This document shows positions 1 through 9,932 of a DNA stretch of 64,000 nucleotides, in pieces. The stretch is from NCBI GenBank assembly GCA_048013815.1, contig CM106586.1, positions 5,270,001 to 5,334,000 on the forward strand, given 5' to 3'. Under the pieces are notes generated by a model, which had not been told where the DNA came from, searched no databases, and worked only from the letters and a program-made list of their open reading frames with translations. Position 1 is the stretch's first letter. Every line of letters begins with the position of its first letter. The DNA comes from Setoptus koraiensis (lineage: Eukaryota > Arthropoda). The position numbers and the translations under genes were made by a program.

Positions 1-2
1 CA

Positions 3-946
3 TGGACCGTTGGTGACGAGCACTTGACGATGCTGTCGGAATTTCTAGTCAATAAAGATAACAAATATGCCCCGAACGTACCGTTGCTCACTTTACAAGT
101 TCTCCAAGGTGAGATATCGCACTCAAACAACTTTCAAACACACTTGAATCAGCACATACAGAATCACTAAGACAGGTTCTAAACGTTTTGCTAGCTAACC
201 TCATTAACGATCATCTAACTTTTCTCCATTTGTACCCCAATAATTTAATATGGTGATAACAATAATATGTAAAAAAAATGATAATCTAGCGTCTGCACTC
301 AAAGATGACTTTGTGTTAATACTTCATCAGGATCGTAAAGAACACAGACTAATGTCTTATATGAACACAATGGAGCAATTAACTTTGGCAGAACAAGAAG
401 AGATTGTAAAATTGTTATGTAACTTGTGCGGGGTGCCGGGTAGTTTTGATTGGCTTATGTACATATCTGAGGTGAGTTTCAAAATAGTGAAAACAAACCA
501 CTGAAATTTCAATCTGTGCTCCGATATCTAACCAACATATTTTTTTTCAATTCTTTATCCTTCTTATTATTCCCTGATAGTGGACGGATCACGATGGGTC
601 CGTTACTAGTAACAGTAGAGTTACAACAAAAGCTGCCGTCCATGCAATCTTGAACGACAAGTTAACAACCCTTCAAGATTGCGGTATTAATCTCATGTTT
701 AATTTGGCCTTGAAAAATGTTTTTGATGATGTTGCATCAGAATTATCAACGGCTATCTTGCAATATCTTCACACTGACATCAGTGAGAAGCACACCCTCT
801 TGTGTGTGGTGGCTCTGACGAGATTCATCGAAATCAACTCGTCAGACGTGATGGCCCTCGTCAAGATGCTGGGTCCTGATTTGAACAAGCTCAAAGGCAA
901 AACCGCTGAAATTGATCAACTGGTGGAGGCCATAGAATCTAAATAA
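3..946 (+). CDS. PUL-domain protein, C-terminal part (3 exons, 5' end outside window)
   Basis: The three exons 3-108, 290-471 and 581-946 join in frame through GT-AG introns with phases 1 and 0. The last two exons contain blocks such as EIVKLLCNLCG, VTTKAAVHAIL and LLCVVALTRFIEIN, with the alpha-helical repeat pattern of a PUL domain. This is the Ufd3/PLAA-type C-terminal domain, which in PLAA binds p97/VCP. PUL domains occur at the end of PLAA and also at the end of PPPDE/thioredoxin-type proteins; the WD40, PPPDE or thioredoxin part would lie before base 1, so I cannot choose between them. The protein ends with EAIESK. An AATAAA overlaps the stop codon (942-947) and another lies near 1133. 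The gene is cut by the window edge, not broken. Confidence 0.65.
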
Positions 947-1695
947 AGATAATCAGTCAGTCCGTTCCTGCTTTAGACATGGGTTGTTGTTGCTAAAACT
1001 TCTTAAATTATGTTGAAATCAAAAGTATGATGATTTATATATACAAAAGCACTGTTTTATCTTTGATTGTCAGTCTAGGTACCAAGAGAGATGTTGATGT
1101 GGTACTAGTAATGCTATCTATCTATATATTAAAATAAAGTAAGGCATAAAAAATTTATAAATTAAAATAACTGGTAGTGCAAGATGGATTGATAGTATAC
1201 AAGAAGCGGACATTTTTGTCCATCAACTTTGGGTTTTGTCCATGGATCCTAGTGGCGATTAGAGACGAGCAACGAAAAAAAATTGACATACAAATAATGT
1301 TGGCCAATCAGCACTGTATCGTAACACCATCTCATGTGACCATTATTTATGAACGCGCGATACTTGCAAAAATAACAAATAGATTAACAGGACAAATATC
1401 GTATGAACCGGTCAATAGCACGCGTTGAAACTGCATCATTTTGCACGAACGTTTTTCACATATAAGATATATCCTTTATTTATTGGACTGTCATATGTTG
1501 AGTGAAGCATCTGGTTATTATCCATAAAATATTCGTCTTAAAACATTTGTTTTAAAGAATTTTATTCGAAGCATTCAATGAGTTCTTCCAGAAGAAGAAT
1601 TCTATTCCTCAAACTGCAAAAACGTGGAAATTTGTTTTGAAATTATCAGTGGAGGCTTCATATCAATTTTGAAGATATACACAACTTTCACAATC
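947..1695. other. Spacer with probable 3' and 5' UTRs
   Basis: This AT-rich stretch lies between two plus-strand genes. It should hold the 3' UTR of the PUL-domain gene, with a second AATAAA near 1133, and the 5' UTR of the coiled-coil gene. An open frame at 1177-1428 begins with a non-ATG codon, has no recognisable motif and looks accidental. I see nothing else in it. Confidence 0.5.
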
Positions 1696-2649
1696 ATGGA
1701 TCGTCATTCCGACCTCGAAGGTCTACTCAAGTATTTTATGGAGAAAATCGAGACTATCGAGATGACTATACCCCTCACAAAGCTTTGTCATCAAACTCAA
1801 ATTAAAACTGACGATCCAAATGCTTTAAAATTTAGATTACCTGTTGGAAACATGGGAGGTCTGATTCACAACAACGGTAGCATATCGGAAGCAATAGATG
1901 GATTCAGTGACGTTGATTTGAAGGCACTAGAACAAAATGTCAATGATATGGAAGAACTCATCGACAAAATAAATAACAAGATCAAGGATCAGGAGATGAA
2001 GCTCATAAACCAACAGGAGCGTATCGATAAGAATTGTGACATTTTAGCTGAAAGAGTTTCAAAGTTATCTATTATGAAGAAGAGGCAGAGAGCCGAGAAA
2101 CCTGCGTCCCCGCAATCATCACAAGAAGTGAAAACTCCTCCGAAATCTTGCCTCTCAAATGGTCAATCTGTAAGGAAAGCTCAAAACGGACACAGTGTAT
2201 ACAGGTATTTGGCAGCTAGGAGCGTCAAGAAGCCAGATCATATGTGGTCAACTGATAGTAAGCCACGCTTCGATACCACGTTTACACCCAAGACGACCAA
2301 AATAAAAGGTATGCAGACACCTAAACAACCAAGTTTGAATACAATCACTACCACTGCTCTCAAGTCTGCACGAAAGCCAAATTTGTATACTGCCCAATCA
2401 AACTTTTGTAGATCATCGATCCGAGCCCCTGTAACACAACAACGTTCCATATCAAATATGTCTTGTACTTCTTCAAAGACAACTACTTCTGTCAGTAGAC
2501 CTGCAAACTATAAGTATGCTCAATCCAAGTATAGAGCGGACGGCTCACTTATAAAGAAACCTAGCGCGTCAAATTTGGGCACGATGGCACAGCAAGCTAG
2601 CAATAGAGCATCTCGTTTAGATACAGAGGCATACATAATTAGTAGATGA
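1696..2649 (+). CDS. Coiled-coil protein with basic Ser/Thr-rich tail
   Basis: This is a single-exon frame of 317 residues from the ATG at 1696; the frame is open further upstream, but only from a GTG. Residues about 5-40 are helical (DLEGLLKYFMEKIETIE). Residues about 75-125 form a clear coiled coil (LEQNVNDMEELIDKINNKI, then LINQQERIDKNCDILAERV). The last 190 residues are disordered, basic and rich in Ser/Thr/Pro/Lys, as in microtubule- or chromatin-binding tails. The N-terminal helix plus coiled coil faintly recalls the kinetochore protein SKA1, but the SKA1 winged-helix domain is not visible, so I do not assign that name. It runs convergently into GINS1 with a gap of about 90 bp. Confidence 0.6.
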   Translation: MDRHSDLEGLLKYFMEKIETIEMTIPLTKLCHQTQIKTDDPNALKFRLPVGNMGGLIHNNGSISEAIDGFSDVDLKALEQNVNDMEELIDKINNKIKDQEMKLINQQERIDKNCDILAERVSKLSIMKKRQRAEKPASPQSSQEVKTPPKSCLSNGQSVRKAQNGHSVYRYLAARSVKKPDHMWSTDSKPRFDTTFTPKTTKIKGMQTPKQPSLNTITTTALKSARKPNLYTAQSNFCRSSIRAPVTQQRSISNMSCTSSKTTTSVSRPANYKYAQSKYRADGSLIKKPSASNLGTMAQQASNRASRLDTEAYIISR

Positions 2650-2741
2650 AGTCGAATGCTGTCTTGTTTTTATAGAAAAATAATTATATATATTTACTCC
2701 TAAACAGACCACAAAAACATCACACAATATACTGTAATTAA

Positions 2742-3386
2742 TTATCTGCTTGTCTGCTCAAGTACCCCTTGATGGATAAGCTTTTCGCATTGGTTCAAGG
2801 GTAAAAAATGAATGCTATCTTTTTTAAGCATAACGGGTTGGCCATCTTCCAAATCGAATTGTCCGTAATCTCTCACGCACTTGACTTGAATGTATAGCCT
2901 TTTTGGGGGTGTGATATACTTTGTCAAGTCCAGACCAACATTACCTTGACCATCATTTTTAAGCGATATCATATATTCAAAAAGGTTATTATTGTATTTG
3001 GCGAACCATTCTAGCTCCTCCTTGGAGAGATGTTTCTCTATCTCTTTGGGAAGCTTGTTTCCGTATTCCCAACGTAACCTTTTGAGTCTTGTAAGTCGCT
3101 CATAATGGTAGGCTATGAGGCATCGTTTGTTCCATAATTTGGCAGTATGACGTGCTTGCATGACCATAATATCCTTCTCGGCAATGTTACTTGATCCATC
3201 ATGTTGGTCTGCTTGATCGCTGACCTCCTCACTTTTCTCGCCTTGGCTAGTTCTTACATTCTCAGCAAATAGTTCGTTATTTTCCTGGATGACTTGTTGC
3301 ACTAGACCATGTTGATACTCGGGTATTATCTCTCCACTATCACGTGTTATGTCGCGTATTAACTCTGATGCGGCTTCGCCGAGCAT
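2742..3386 (-). CDS. GINS1: GINS complex subunit 1 (PSF1)
   Basis: PSF1 is one of four GINS subunits; with Cdc45 and MCM2-7 it forms the CMG replicative helicase at nuclear forks. The 214-residue protein is complete and intronless (human PSF1 has 196 residues). The diagnostic blocks are in order: the N-terminal LGEAASELIRD helix, WNKRCLIAYHYERLTRLKRL, LRWEYGNKLP, EEMEWF-like EELEWFAKYN, and the C-terminal B domain with DLTKYITPPKRLYIQVKCV, DYGQFDLEDG and HFLPLNQCEKLIHQGVLE. An acidic insert at about residues 45-70 accounts for the extra length. It is convergent with the coiled-coil gene at 1696-2649. Confidence 0.95.
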   Translation of the reverse strand: MLGEAASELIRDITRDSGEIIPEYQHGLVQQVIQENNELFAENVRTSQGEKSEEVSDQADQHDGSSNIAEKDIMVMQARHTAKLWNKRCLIAYHYERLTRLKRLRWEYGNKLPKEIEKHLSKEELEWFAKYNNNLFEYMISLKNDGQGNVGLDLTKYITPPKRLYIQVKCVRDYGQFDLEDGQPVMLKKDSIHFLPLNQCEKLIHQGVLEQTSR

Positions 3387-3497
3387 TTTCTTGGTTATTA
3401 TCTTTAATATGGTGTTGCAATGTATAATGCAGCCAATTGTTCAAATCATCTCATTAATGCGACACCGGACTAATACAGTGTTATCTTCTTGTCCTTT

Positions 3498-3654
3498 CTA
3501 TTCAACCAGATTATCATCAATATGAGACAAGCTGTCGATTGTGCTATCCTGCAGGAACGACATCACATTTTCATAGCGAGTGCAGATATTGCGCGCAATC
3601 TGCTTCTCACTAATCTGCAGTATTTTTCTCTCACAACAATAAACATCTGCTGAT
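3498..3654 (-). CDS. Possible terminal exon of a small unrecognised protein
   Basis: On the minus strand a good acceptor (TTACAG just above 3654) opens a 51-codon frame ending in TAG at 3498-3500. It contains CCERKILQISEKQIARNIC and ENVMSFLQDSTIDSLSHI, with the amphipathic, charged composition of a small helical protein. No in-frame ATG exon with a donor of matching phase is obvious upstream, and a second frame is also open across part of it. It may be a terminal exon of a small gene or chance. I do not recognise the family. Confidence 0.3.
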
Positions 3655-3835
3655 CTGTAAGACAGTGATTATCTCGTTGAGCACACCAGAAATACCATGT
3701 CATCTCTATGGTGCTAAAAATTTAACGTATTATTATTAATATTCTCCAATAATTATTGGATTCGATAAAATCTATCTTCAAATTAATTGTCTGATGATTA
3801 TAGTCAAGAAAACAGTTTATACACAATAAATCTTG

Positions 3836-4015
3836 ATGATTTTTGGACTATTATTCTTGTTATCACTGCTGACCGGTATATTTGTGGTCAATTTGTCTCT
3901 CATATCAATTGTCTGGAAAATTTACAGGGACAAGATACAAATACTAGTCAGTCAGAAATCTTCTATTGATGCTTTAGATCTCGATTATCCAAAGGATCAT
4001 ACACCAAGGATCTAG
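3836..4015 (+). CDS. Candidate small membrane protein (59 aa)
   Basis: From the ATG at 3836 a 59-residue frame begins with a long hydrophobic segment (MIFGLLFLLSLLTGIFVVNL, about residues 1-27). It continues with a basic juxtamembrane stretch (KIYRDKIQ) and a polar tail ending in KDHTPRI. This is the architecture of a small type III or signal-anchored membrane protein. It lies 120 bp upstream of the UBXN6-like start on the same strand, so it could be a separate gene, an upstream ORF in the same transcript, or chance. An alternative frame over the same bases is also open for 60 codons from a non-ATG start, which lowers confidence. Confidence 0.35.
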   Translation: MIFGLLFLLSLLTGIFVVNLSLISIVWKIYRDKIQILVSQKSSIDALDLDYPKDHTPRI

Positions 4016-4135
4016 GCGATCTCTCACAATACCAAAATAGTCTATCCATAGAGAATCAATTCGATCTACCTTAGTTATTATTATTCAAGTTATATTAACA
4101 ATTCTTGTTTATTTTGAAAGGATCTCCCTAAATAG

Positions 4136-4903
4136 ATGGCTTTCAATCCCATAAAAGAGTTTTTCAAACGTAAGAAAGCCGAAGTCAAGTTTTCTCGTGC
4201 TGGCCCAGCACACAAACTATCATCAGATACTGACGGACCCACAACCAGTCAAGCCACATCTGCAAAGGCTGCCGCTGCAGAGGCTGCAATGAAAAGATTT
4301 AATCAAGATCCTGGACGCAGGCCTCCTGCACAGAAGCCAAGAACTTCCCAACCAACTAATCCAGCTCCAGTTAGAAAGCAAGAAGAGGAGCCCAAGCAGT
4401 CAAACGAAGAGCCCGAAACAGATGATGTTGGAGAATTAGATAGAAAAGTGCAAGTATTTACATTGGAAGAGTTGGCCCAACGTATAAAAGCACCCGATAT
4501 AGATGACAACTTTTTCCGAATGACTGTTGAGGATGCACAGCTGATTAAGAAGAGGTACGATGAAGAGCGTAAAAAGAATGAGGTCCTGATGACCAGTGAA
4601 ATGCGCCGCAGATTGGATAATCAACCCAAAAGAACAAGCAAAGTCTGTAGAATAAGATTCAAGTTGCCCAATAGTCTAGTACTCGAATCATCATTCAAAT
4701 CAACTGAAACCTTAGATGACATCAAGGTATGGCTAGTGAATGCTTGTCTAGAAAAAACTGGGACACAACTAAATGAATTTGATATATTACTTGGACACAT
4801 ACCGTTTAAACCGAAAGACATGTCCAAATCAGCCCTCGACGCCGGTCTTGTTCCGGCATCAACTCTGACTATTGTTGAAAGGCAATCAAAGGCCACTTCT
4901 TGA
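4136..4903 (+). CDS. UBX-domain protein 6-like p97/VCP cofactor lacking a PUB domain
   Basis: UBXN6 (UBXD1) is a cofactor of the AAA ATPase p97/VCP acting in endolysosomal and mitochondrial quality control. The N-terminus (IKEFFKRKKAEVKFSRAGPA) matches the first VCP-binding segment of UBXN6, and AKAAAAEAAMKRF at about residues 43-55 matches the VIM helix. Residues about 115-165 match the linker before the UBX fold (FFRMTVEDAQLIKKRYDEER). Residues about 170-250 are a UBX domain (CRIRFKLPNSLVLESSF ... AGLVPASTLTI). The whole protein is 255 residues; human UBXN6 has 441 and carries a PUB domain between the VIM and the linker, which is absent here. The frame is intronless and starts at the first ATG. 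An AATAAA follows at 4939-4944. Confidence 0.85.
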   Translation: MAFNPIKEFFKRKKAEVKFSRAGPAHKLSSDTDGPTTSQATSAKAAAAEAAMKRFNQDPGRRPPAQKPRTSQPTNPAPVRKQEEEPKQSNEEPETDDVGELDRKVQVFTLEELAQRIKAPDIDDNFFRMTVEDAQLIKKRYDEERKKNEVLMTSEMRRRLDNQPKRTSKVCRIRFKLPNSLVLESSFKSTETLDDIKVWLVNACLEKTGTQLNEFDILLGHIPFKPKDMSKSALDAGLVPASTLTIVERQSKATS

Positions 4904-5164
4904 TAGTAACGCATTTGGGAACCGGAGAATGAATTGAGAATAAACCCATTTTAGTAAATTTTCGAGATAAGGATGTCGTATTAAATATATATATATTTAT
5001 ATATGTATGTGTATATAAACATATATAAATATATATATCACATAATGTCTACTGATATAACTAACTTTGACTAATTGCATTTTTTAACTTTTTCTAATTA
5101 TTATGGGGTTGAACTCTCGAATCTTGCCATTCCCCCTTTCAACAGCAAGCACGAACTTCGACTA
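4904..5164. other. 3' UTR overlap zone with AT-rich repeat
   Basis: This is the convergent spacer between the UBXN6-like gene and NDUFA1. An imperfect (TA)n tract lies at about 4984-5038. The AATAAA of the plus-strand gene is at 4939-4944. Confidence 0.5.
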
Positions 5165-5510
5165 CTAGTTATCAGGCACATCGCTTAAACCTCTTGATGG
5201 AGCCTCTGGGTCGCCAAACTTGTCTCTGTCCCTTCTATAGTGACCCCAAGCAAAATGTGAATGAGCCTCATCTTCTGTGAGAGATCGACTGGTGGGTCTT
5301 CCATAGGCTACCATATGTATAAGCTATGTTTTCGTGTTATGGTTGCAAAGTGGAAGAATATATCAAGGTTAGACAATTATAATCTTAGGTATTTGACCTG
5401 TGTAATATAAATGATTACGCATTTATTATGGTGCTTACAGGAGGGTACCACTGAGGTATCGACATCAGTCCCATGATGACAGCCAATGGAGGTGCAAGCG
5501 TCCACCACAT
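5165..5510 (-). CDS. NDUFA1: NADH:ubiquinone oxidoreductase subunit A1 (MWFE), 2 exons
   Basis: This small gene is easy to miss because neither exon is long. Exon 1 (5439-5510) encodes MWWTLAPPLAVIMGLMSI and so on. A GTAAGC donor and CATAG acceptor remove a 115 bp intron in phase 0. Exon 2 (5165-5323) runs to TAG. The product has 76 residues: one N-terminal transmembrane helix (about 4-24) starting MWW, like the MWFE start that names the family. A short basic matrix-side or intermembrane tail follows, with FAWGHYRRDRDKFG where human NDUFA1 has HWSLMERDRRISG. NDUFA1 is an accessory subunit of the membrane arm of mitochondrial complex I. Human NDUFA1 has 70 residues, so this is complete. Confidence 0.85.
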
Positions 5511-6380
5511 GTTTCTTTAAGAGAATTTTCGTCCACAAGATTGATGTTTTAATAGTAATAATAATAGTTTCGATCTTATAATTTCAAAGAAGACTTAATA
5601 TGAGTTGTTTCATCTAAATAAGTGGATAACATAGAGGGCATCGTGTTATGTCAGGAGAAGAACAGATGGTGTTCCGATCAACTCTAATATTTACTACAGT
5701 TACTTATTAAAGGATGCCTTGGACAGTGCATTTTTCGAAAGTCATGGTGGATGCTATGCACGCACAGGTCGTACTTGAGCGCAATTACTGCAGAATTCAA
5801 TGGACAATATTATGGCACACGCAACGCATACAGATGACCTGAAGCGAGCATTTCCCATGCATCTGTCGAGCGTTCTGTGCATTCGAGCTGCACAGAATGA
5901 ATTAGTAAATATTCGAGCTGATAGAGGCACCCAATGTGAAAAGAGATTTCTGATGGAAATCCTGATGTGCGCATGATCAAGATCACCAATTTGATTTTTC
6001 TGGCGCGACCGATTTTCTATCGCCCATCCGAATGCTTTTTAGTGGTCGGCAAGGACAAGGCATCGGAAGGCAGCTTTTGGGGTGCCTTTTGATGGAGGAC
6101 TCCCATGCTGCTGCTTCTTTCTCCCATAGCCCCGCCCTTCCTTACTTCTTTCCCTACATAAACACCGGAGAGAATTGTGCACAATTCTTAGTTTGATAGT
6201 TTCCTCGTTAGAGGGCGTCTCTCTAAATTTGCAAGAACGACTAAACACAGGACATGTATTAAACTGCAAGAATTTCTGCAAGATTCTGTTCAGAGTCTGT
6301 GGGCGGTAGCTAGAGTCCATAGAATCGTGTGCCTGTGTGCTAATGATGAACGTGCACGCTTTTACCACTCTAATAAACTC

Positions 6381-6436
6381 GTGTCCATTATAGATCGTTC
6401 ATGTTCGAATGAGAATGAACGATCTATAATGGACAC
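6381..6436. repeat. Perfect 22 bp inverted repeat (hairpin)
   Basis: The 22 bp at 6381-6402 (starting GTGTCCATTATAG) and their exact reverse complement at 6415-6436 are separated by 12 bp. Such a perfect, isolated hairpin may be a relic of a foldback element, a structured RNA or a cruciform-forming site. Flanking bases show no clear target-site duplication. Confidence 0.85.
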
Positions 6437-9400
6437 ACATTTCCCATCAGCCATGTCGACTCCTGATCTTATCTGACATCGCGTACGACATCAAGTTGTT
6501 TTGCACACCGTACCATTGAGTTTTATTGCAGCTACGCGTGTCGTGTTCATCTAAAAGTGGGCCGCCGTTGCCGGCAGACAGAGAACACACACACTTTCTT
6601 TCTTTCTCTTTCTCCATACAGCGGGCTGCTATGGAGAAAGCATAGCCGCACTGATTGGCATCGCCGTGCGTTGTGGGCGCCAGCGATGCGCACCACAGAC
6701 GAGTGCAGTGTGCGCATCGGTGTCGTGCATCTCGTTCGGCGCTGCATGACGTCGAACATCAAAAGTTCTTTCATCGCACACACACACACACACATTCATT
6801 GCATGTTGTGCAACGCTCATCATGAGCGGCTCACGGCATAGAATGAGCACACTTCCTTTGCCCGTTGCACCGTGCACCAACAGACTGGTTGTAACAAACA
6901 AGAGCACACACGGTTTTTCTCATCACACAGTTTGCGCTACTGCATCAGCGGCTTCATTCGAAAGTGCTTGCACCATGCGATTTTCACAGCGGAGGTTCCA
7001 TGGTGCACGCACGATGGCGCATGGCGATCCACTCAATTATGCATGTGTGTTGGTATCATGTCATGTTGGTTATACATGGCACAATGGATCGGTCTAGTTC
7101 GGTTGTTGCTGTTGCTGTCCATTAGCGTTATTAGAGTACGCATACAATAATCAGAGGAATTGATATTGCAGCTAGCGAATAAGTGCACACAGAGTTCTTA
7201 TTTAGCTTATCTATGATAGAACAACAACAAATACAAATGCAAATAATAATAGCAATAATAATAGTGGCAATAATGGTAATAGTAGTAGTTAGTATTTACA
7301 GTAGTATTGGTCACAACGCATCGGTCGCAATGGCGCATGCTTTTCCATTAGCATTCACAAACGAGCCTAGATATAGAAGCAACATTACAGCAGATAGGAA
7401 TAGAGAGATAGAGCGAAAGATCAAAACGCCGATAGAAGAGCCAATTTAAGATTAAATTGCCCAACCTGTGTGACCATTGGTGCATGCAAATAGCCACCAC
7501 TACAATGTGTGTACCTGTAGATCATCTCGATGAGCCGGAGCTGGACCCAGAGTCAATCGTTCACGCAACGCCAGTCGGCTGGACCAACGAAGCCGGCCGG
7601 CCGAGCTAGCCGGTTGTGGTTGCAGTTGTATTCGTATACTAGAAAGTGAGGGAGACAGTGCCAATAATAACCGTGCATCGGCACTCATATGGATGGAACA
7701 TATCACTACTGTTGATATGCCTTTTGCATCAGACCAGTTTGTTCGTATCTCTTCTATGCTCTTGCCTTTACAGTGTCCATGACGAGAAATGTCGAATGTC
7801 AATGGCGACACACACAATACAAGTGTGCAGGCGTATTTCATCATGGTGAGCACCAGAACATAAGTCGCCGAGTAAAACAACATGTTGTTGTTGATTTTTA
7901 TACCACATTATCAGGCGCTCAGTTACTCAGGCTAAGTAAGCTCACTCGTAAGCTTGCGAATAGTTGAGCAGGTGTAAAAGTAACCTTGATACTAGCCGCT
8001 GTTGCTGCTGCTTCTACTTCATGATTACATTGCAAACAACCACCAACCAGAGACGCTAAAAGAGCCACTCACTACATGACTGTATGATGCAGAACGAACA
8101 CAAAGAGGCGTCTATGGCGACTCGAGCTCACAGACTCACTTGTCGAACAGCCACAGCGTACTTAATCATAATATGAGAAGCCAGAAACTGACGGACTTTC
8201 TGCTGCGTTTGGGCTGGCGCTCAGGTTATTCAATTTTAGAGAGCAGCAAAAGAAGTTTCTGTTTTTATCCATTAGAAGCCTGGATAGCATATAGTAGCAC
8301 AAAAGAGAGTCTTTCCTTCTACTTAAAATCTCAACACTACCATCCACTAAACCTTAAACCTTAGCCAAATGGCAAGTAGTTGTTCATGTTATTACTTTCA
8401 CTATGACTAATATGCCATCACTATTATCTACCTGTTACTCTTTACATGTTAAATCACCGCACACTCAAATTGCCAGGCACGGCACTATACAAAAAGAAGA
8501 AATGTCATTTAGGTTGTCGCTTGTCCAATAGCGTGATATTCGAAAGAAAAGAAGGCAGCCGCAACAGCTGTCATCGTTGTTAGTACCCGCTGACGTACAT
8601 TGGTACCACCAGCCACTAGCACTCTAGAATTAGTCTGTTTCCTCAATGACGATGAGCGGAACGATGAGGAACTTGAAAGTTATCGAGTGCTAGACTGCTG
8701 TCTTATTAAGACATTTGTATCACGCACTATCGCGTCGTATCGACTATTGCAGAGCGTTGCTCGTTGCGTCGTTCCTGGAGGCAATATTAGGTGACTTAAT
8801 TACATGGTTGACTATATATATATCCTATTATGTCTATCTATCCAATTAATTATTTCAAGTTTAGTTGAGGTTTCACTAAAGGATAGACTGAGAAAAGGAG
8901 AATTCCTCTTCGAATGGTGATTACCTCTGTCATCATCACTATTATTTGTATGCAGCATGCATGCTACTACTACCTTCAAATACATTCTATTTAGACAGTT
9001 GAAAAGTTGATTTGTCACCTGTCTCATCAGTGCTTGTGTGTGATGCTTTTCTCTAGATACGATCGTTACGAATTCGCTGGTAGTTGAGTGAATTCAAATG
9101 AGTGATTCAATGCAACCACTAAATCACCATATCATCATCGCGTCACTTCGGCGTGTGCGACACACTATCAATAGTAGTATGATTATTTGTGCAACTAATC
9201 TAGGAAAATTCACGACTTGTTTGTTTTAACTAAATAAAGATGTATTTTCCACTAGCTTCAGTTGAGAAATAGTGCGACGATGACTACCATTGCGTTGGCA
9301 TTGTTGATCATTATATACTCCAACAATCTAAGACTTGTTGAAGTGCGCTATGTATAGTATGAGGCAGTTGAGTCAACAGAGGTGAATCATCGTCAAACAC

Positions 9401-9852
9401 AATTAAATGCGAAAGGTAAGAGCAACAGTAACTAAGAAGGGGATGCACTCTGTCAGCTTTTTACCAGTGTATGCGTGCTACAGTTATAAGTTCTCTTCGG
9501 GATGGCTTCTATTCTTTCTTCATCAGTAGATAGATAGATAAAACAATATATATAAATATACGCATAATAGTGGTGAGAGTAGTGTCAAGTGTAAGTGTGT
9601 CTTTTATTTTTATCATCGCCTACTCAAGTGAGCCCATTTGCTCTATTGACCAGTCAACACACAAAGATTATAATCTTGACAGCAGATCTTTCGTGCCACT
9701 CAGTTGATACTAGCAACTTCTCGCTGCAACATAATAAGCAAACTTTTCGTTGCATTGCACACTTTTCAAAGAAGATAACTGGTGCTGTCATTTGAAAAGA
9801 AATTTAAACACAAGTTTCTAATTGTGTCCAATAACGCTTGAACATCCGTCAT

Positions 9853-9882
9853 TATAAGGAGCGCACACTCACAAAGTCAAGT
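9853..9882 (+). promoter_or_regulatory. Probable TATA box and initiator
   Basis: TATAAG at 9853-9858 is followed about 25 bp downstream by an initiator-like TCAAGT at 9877-9882. A 5' UTR of about 50 nt would then precede the ATG at 9933, which suits a highly expressed secreted product. Assigned from spacing and consensus only. Confidence 0.4.
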
Positions 9883-9932
9883 TATAGTTAGTTCAACCAA
9901 CAACAGTTAACAGTAATAATCATACATCAACA

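Larger units (their letters stand above)
3387..4135. other. Spacer between GINS1 and the UBXN6-like gene
   Basis: This divergent spacer carries the GINS1 promoter (minus) and the UBXN6-like promoter and 5' UTR (plus). It also holds the two small candidates listed separately at 3498-3654 and 3836-4015. No TATA box stands out. Confidence 0.4.
5511..9932. other. 4.4 kb spacer without a convincing gene
   Basis: This AT-rich region lies upstream of NDUFA1 (minus) and of the secreted protein gene (plus). It holds a perfect hairpin at 6381-6436, a (CA)n tract at about 6777-6794, and a GC-richer patch at about 7540-7630. A minus-strand frame at 7500-7883 starts with a hydrophobic stretch but has no family resemblance and no clear partner exon. 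Other short frames (6039-6368 minus, 6557-7150 plus) look accidental. Confidence 0.5.

Noticed and set aside
1696-2649. Assignment of the coiled-coil protein as SKA1
   Set aside because: Only the N-terminal helix and coiled coil are vaguely similar; the microtubule-binding winged helix is missing.
6039-6368. Minus-strand frame of 109 codons
   Set aside because: No recognisable domain or splice partner, and it starts close to the 6381 hairpin; most likely chance.
7500-7883. Minus-strand frame of 127 codons with a hydrophobic start and a GC-rich end followed by a GTACAC donor-like site
   Set aside because: No partner exon downstream, no family resemblance, and the composition changes within the frame; insufficient for a gene call.
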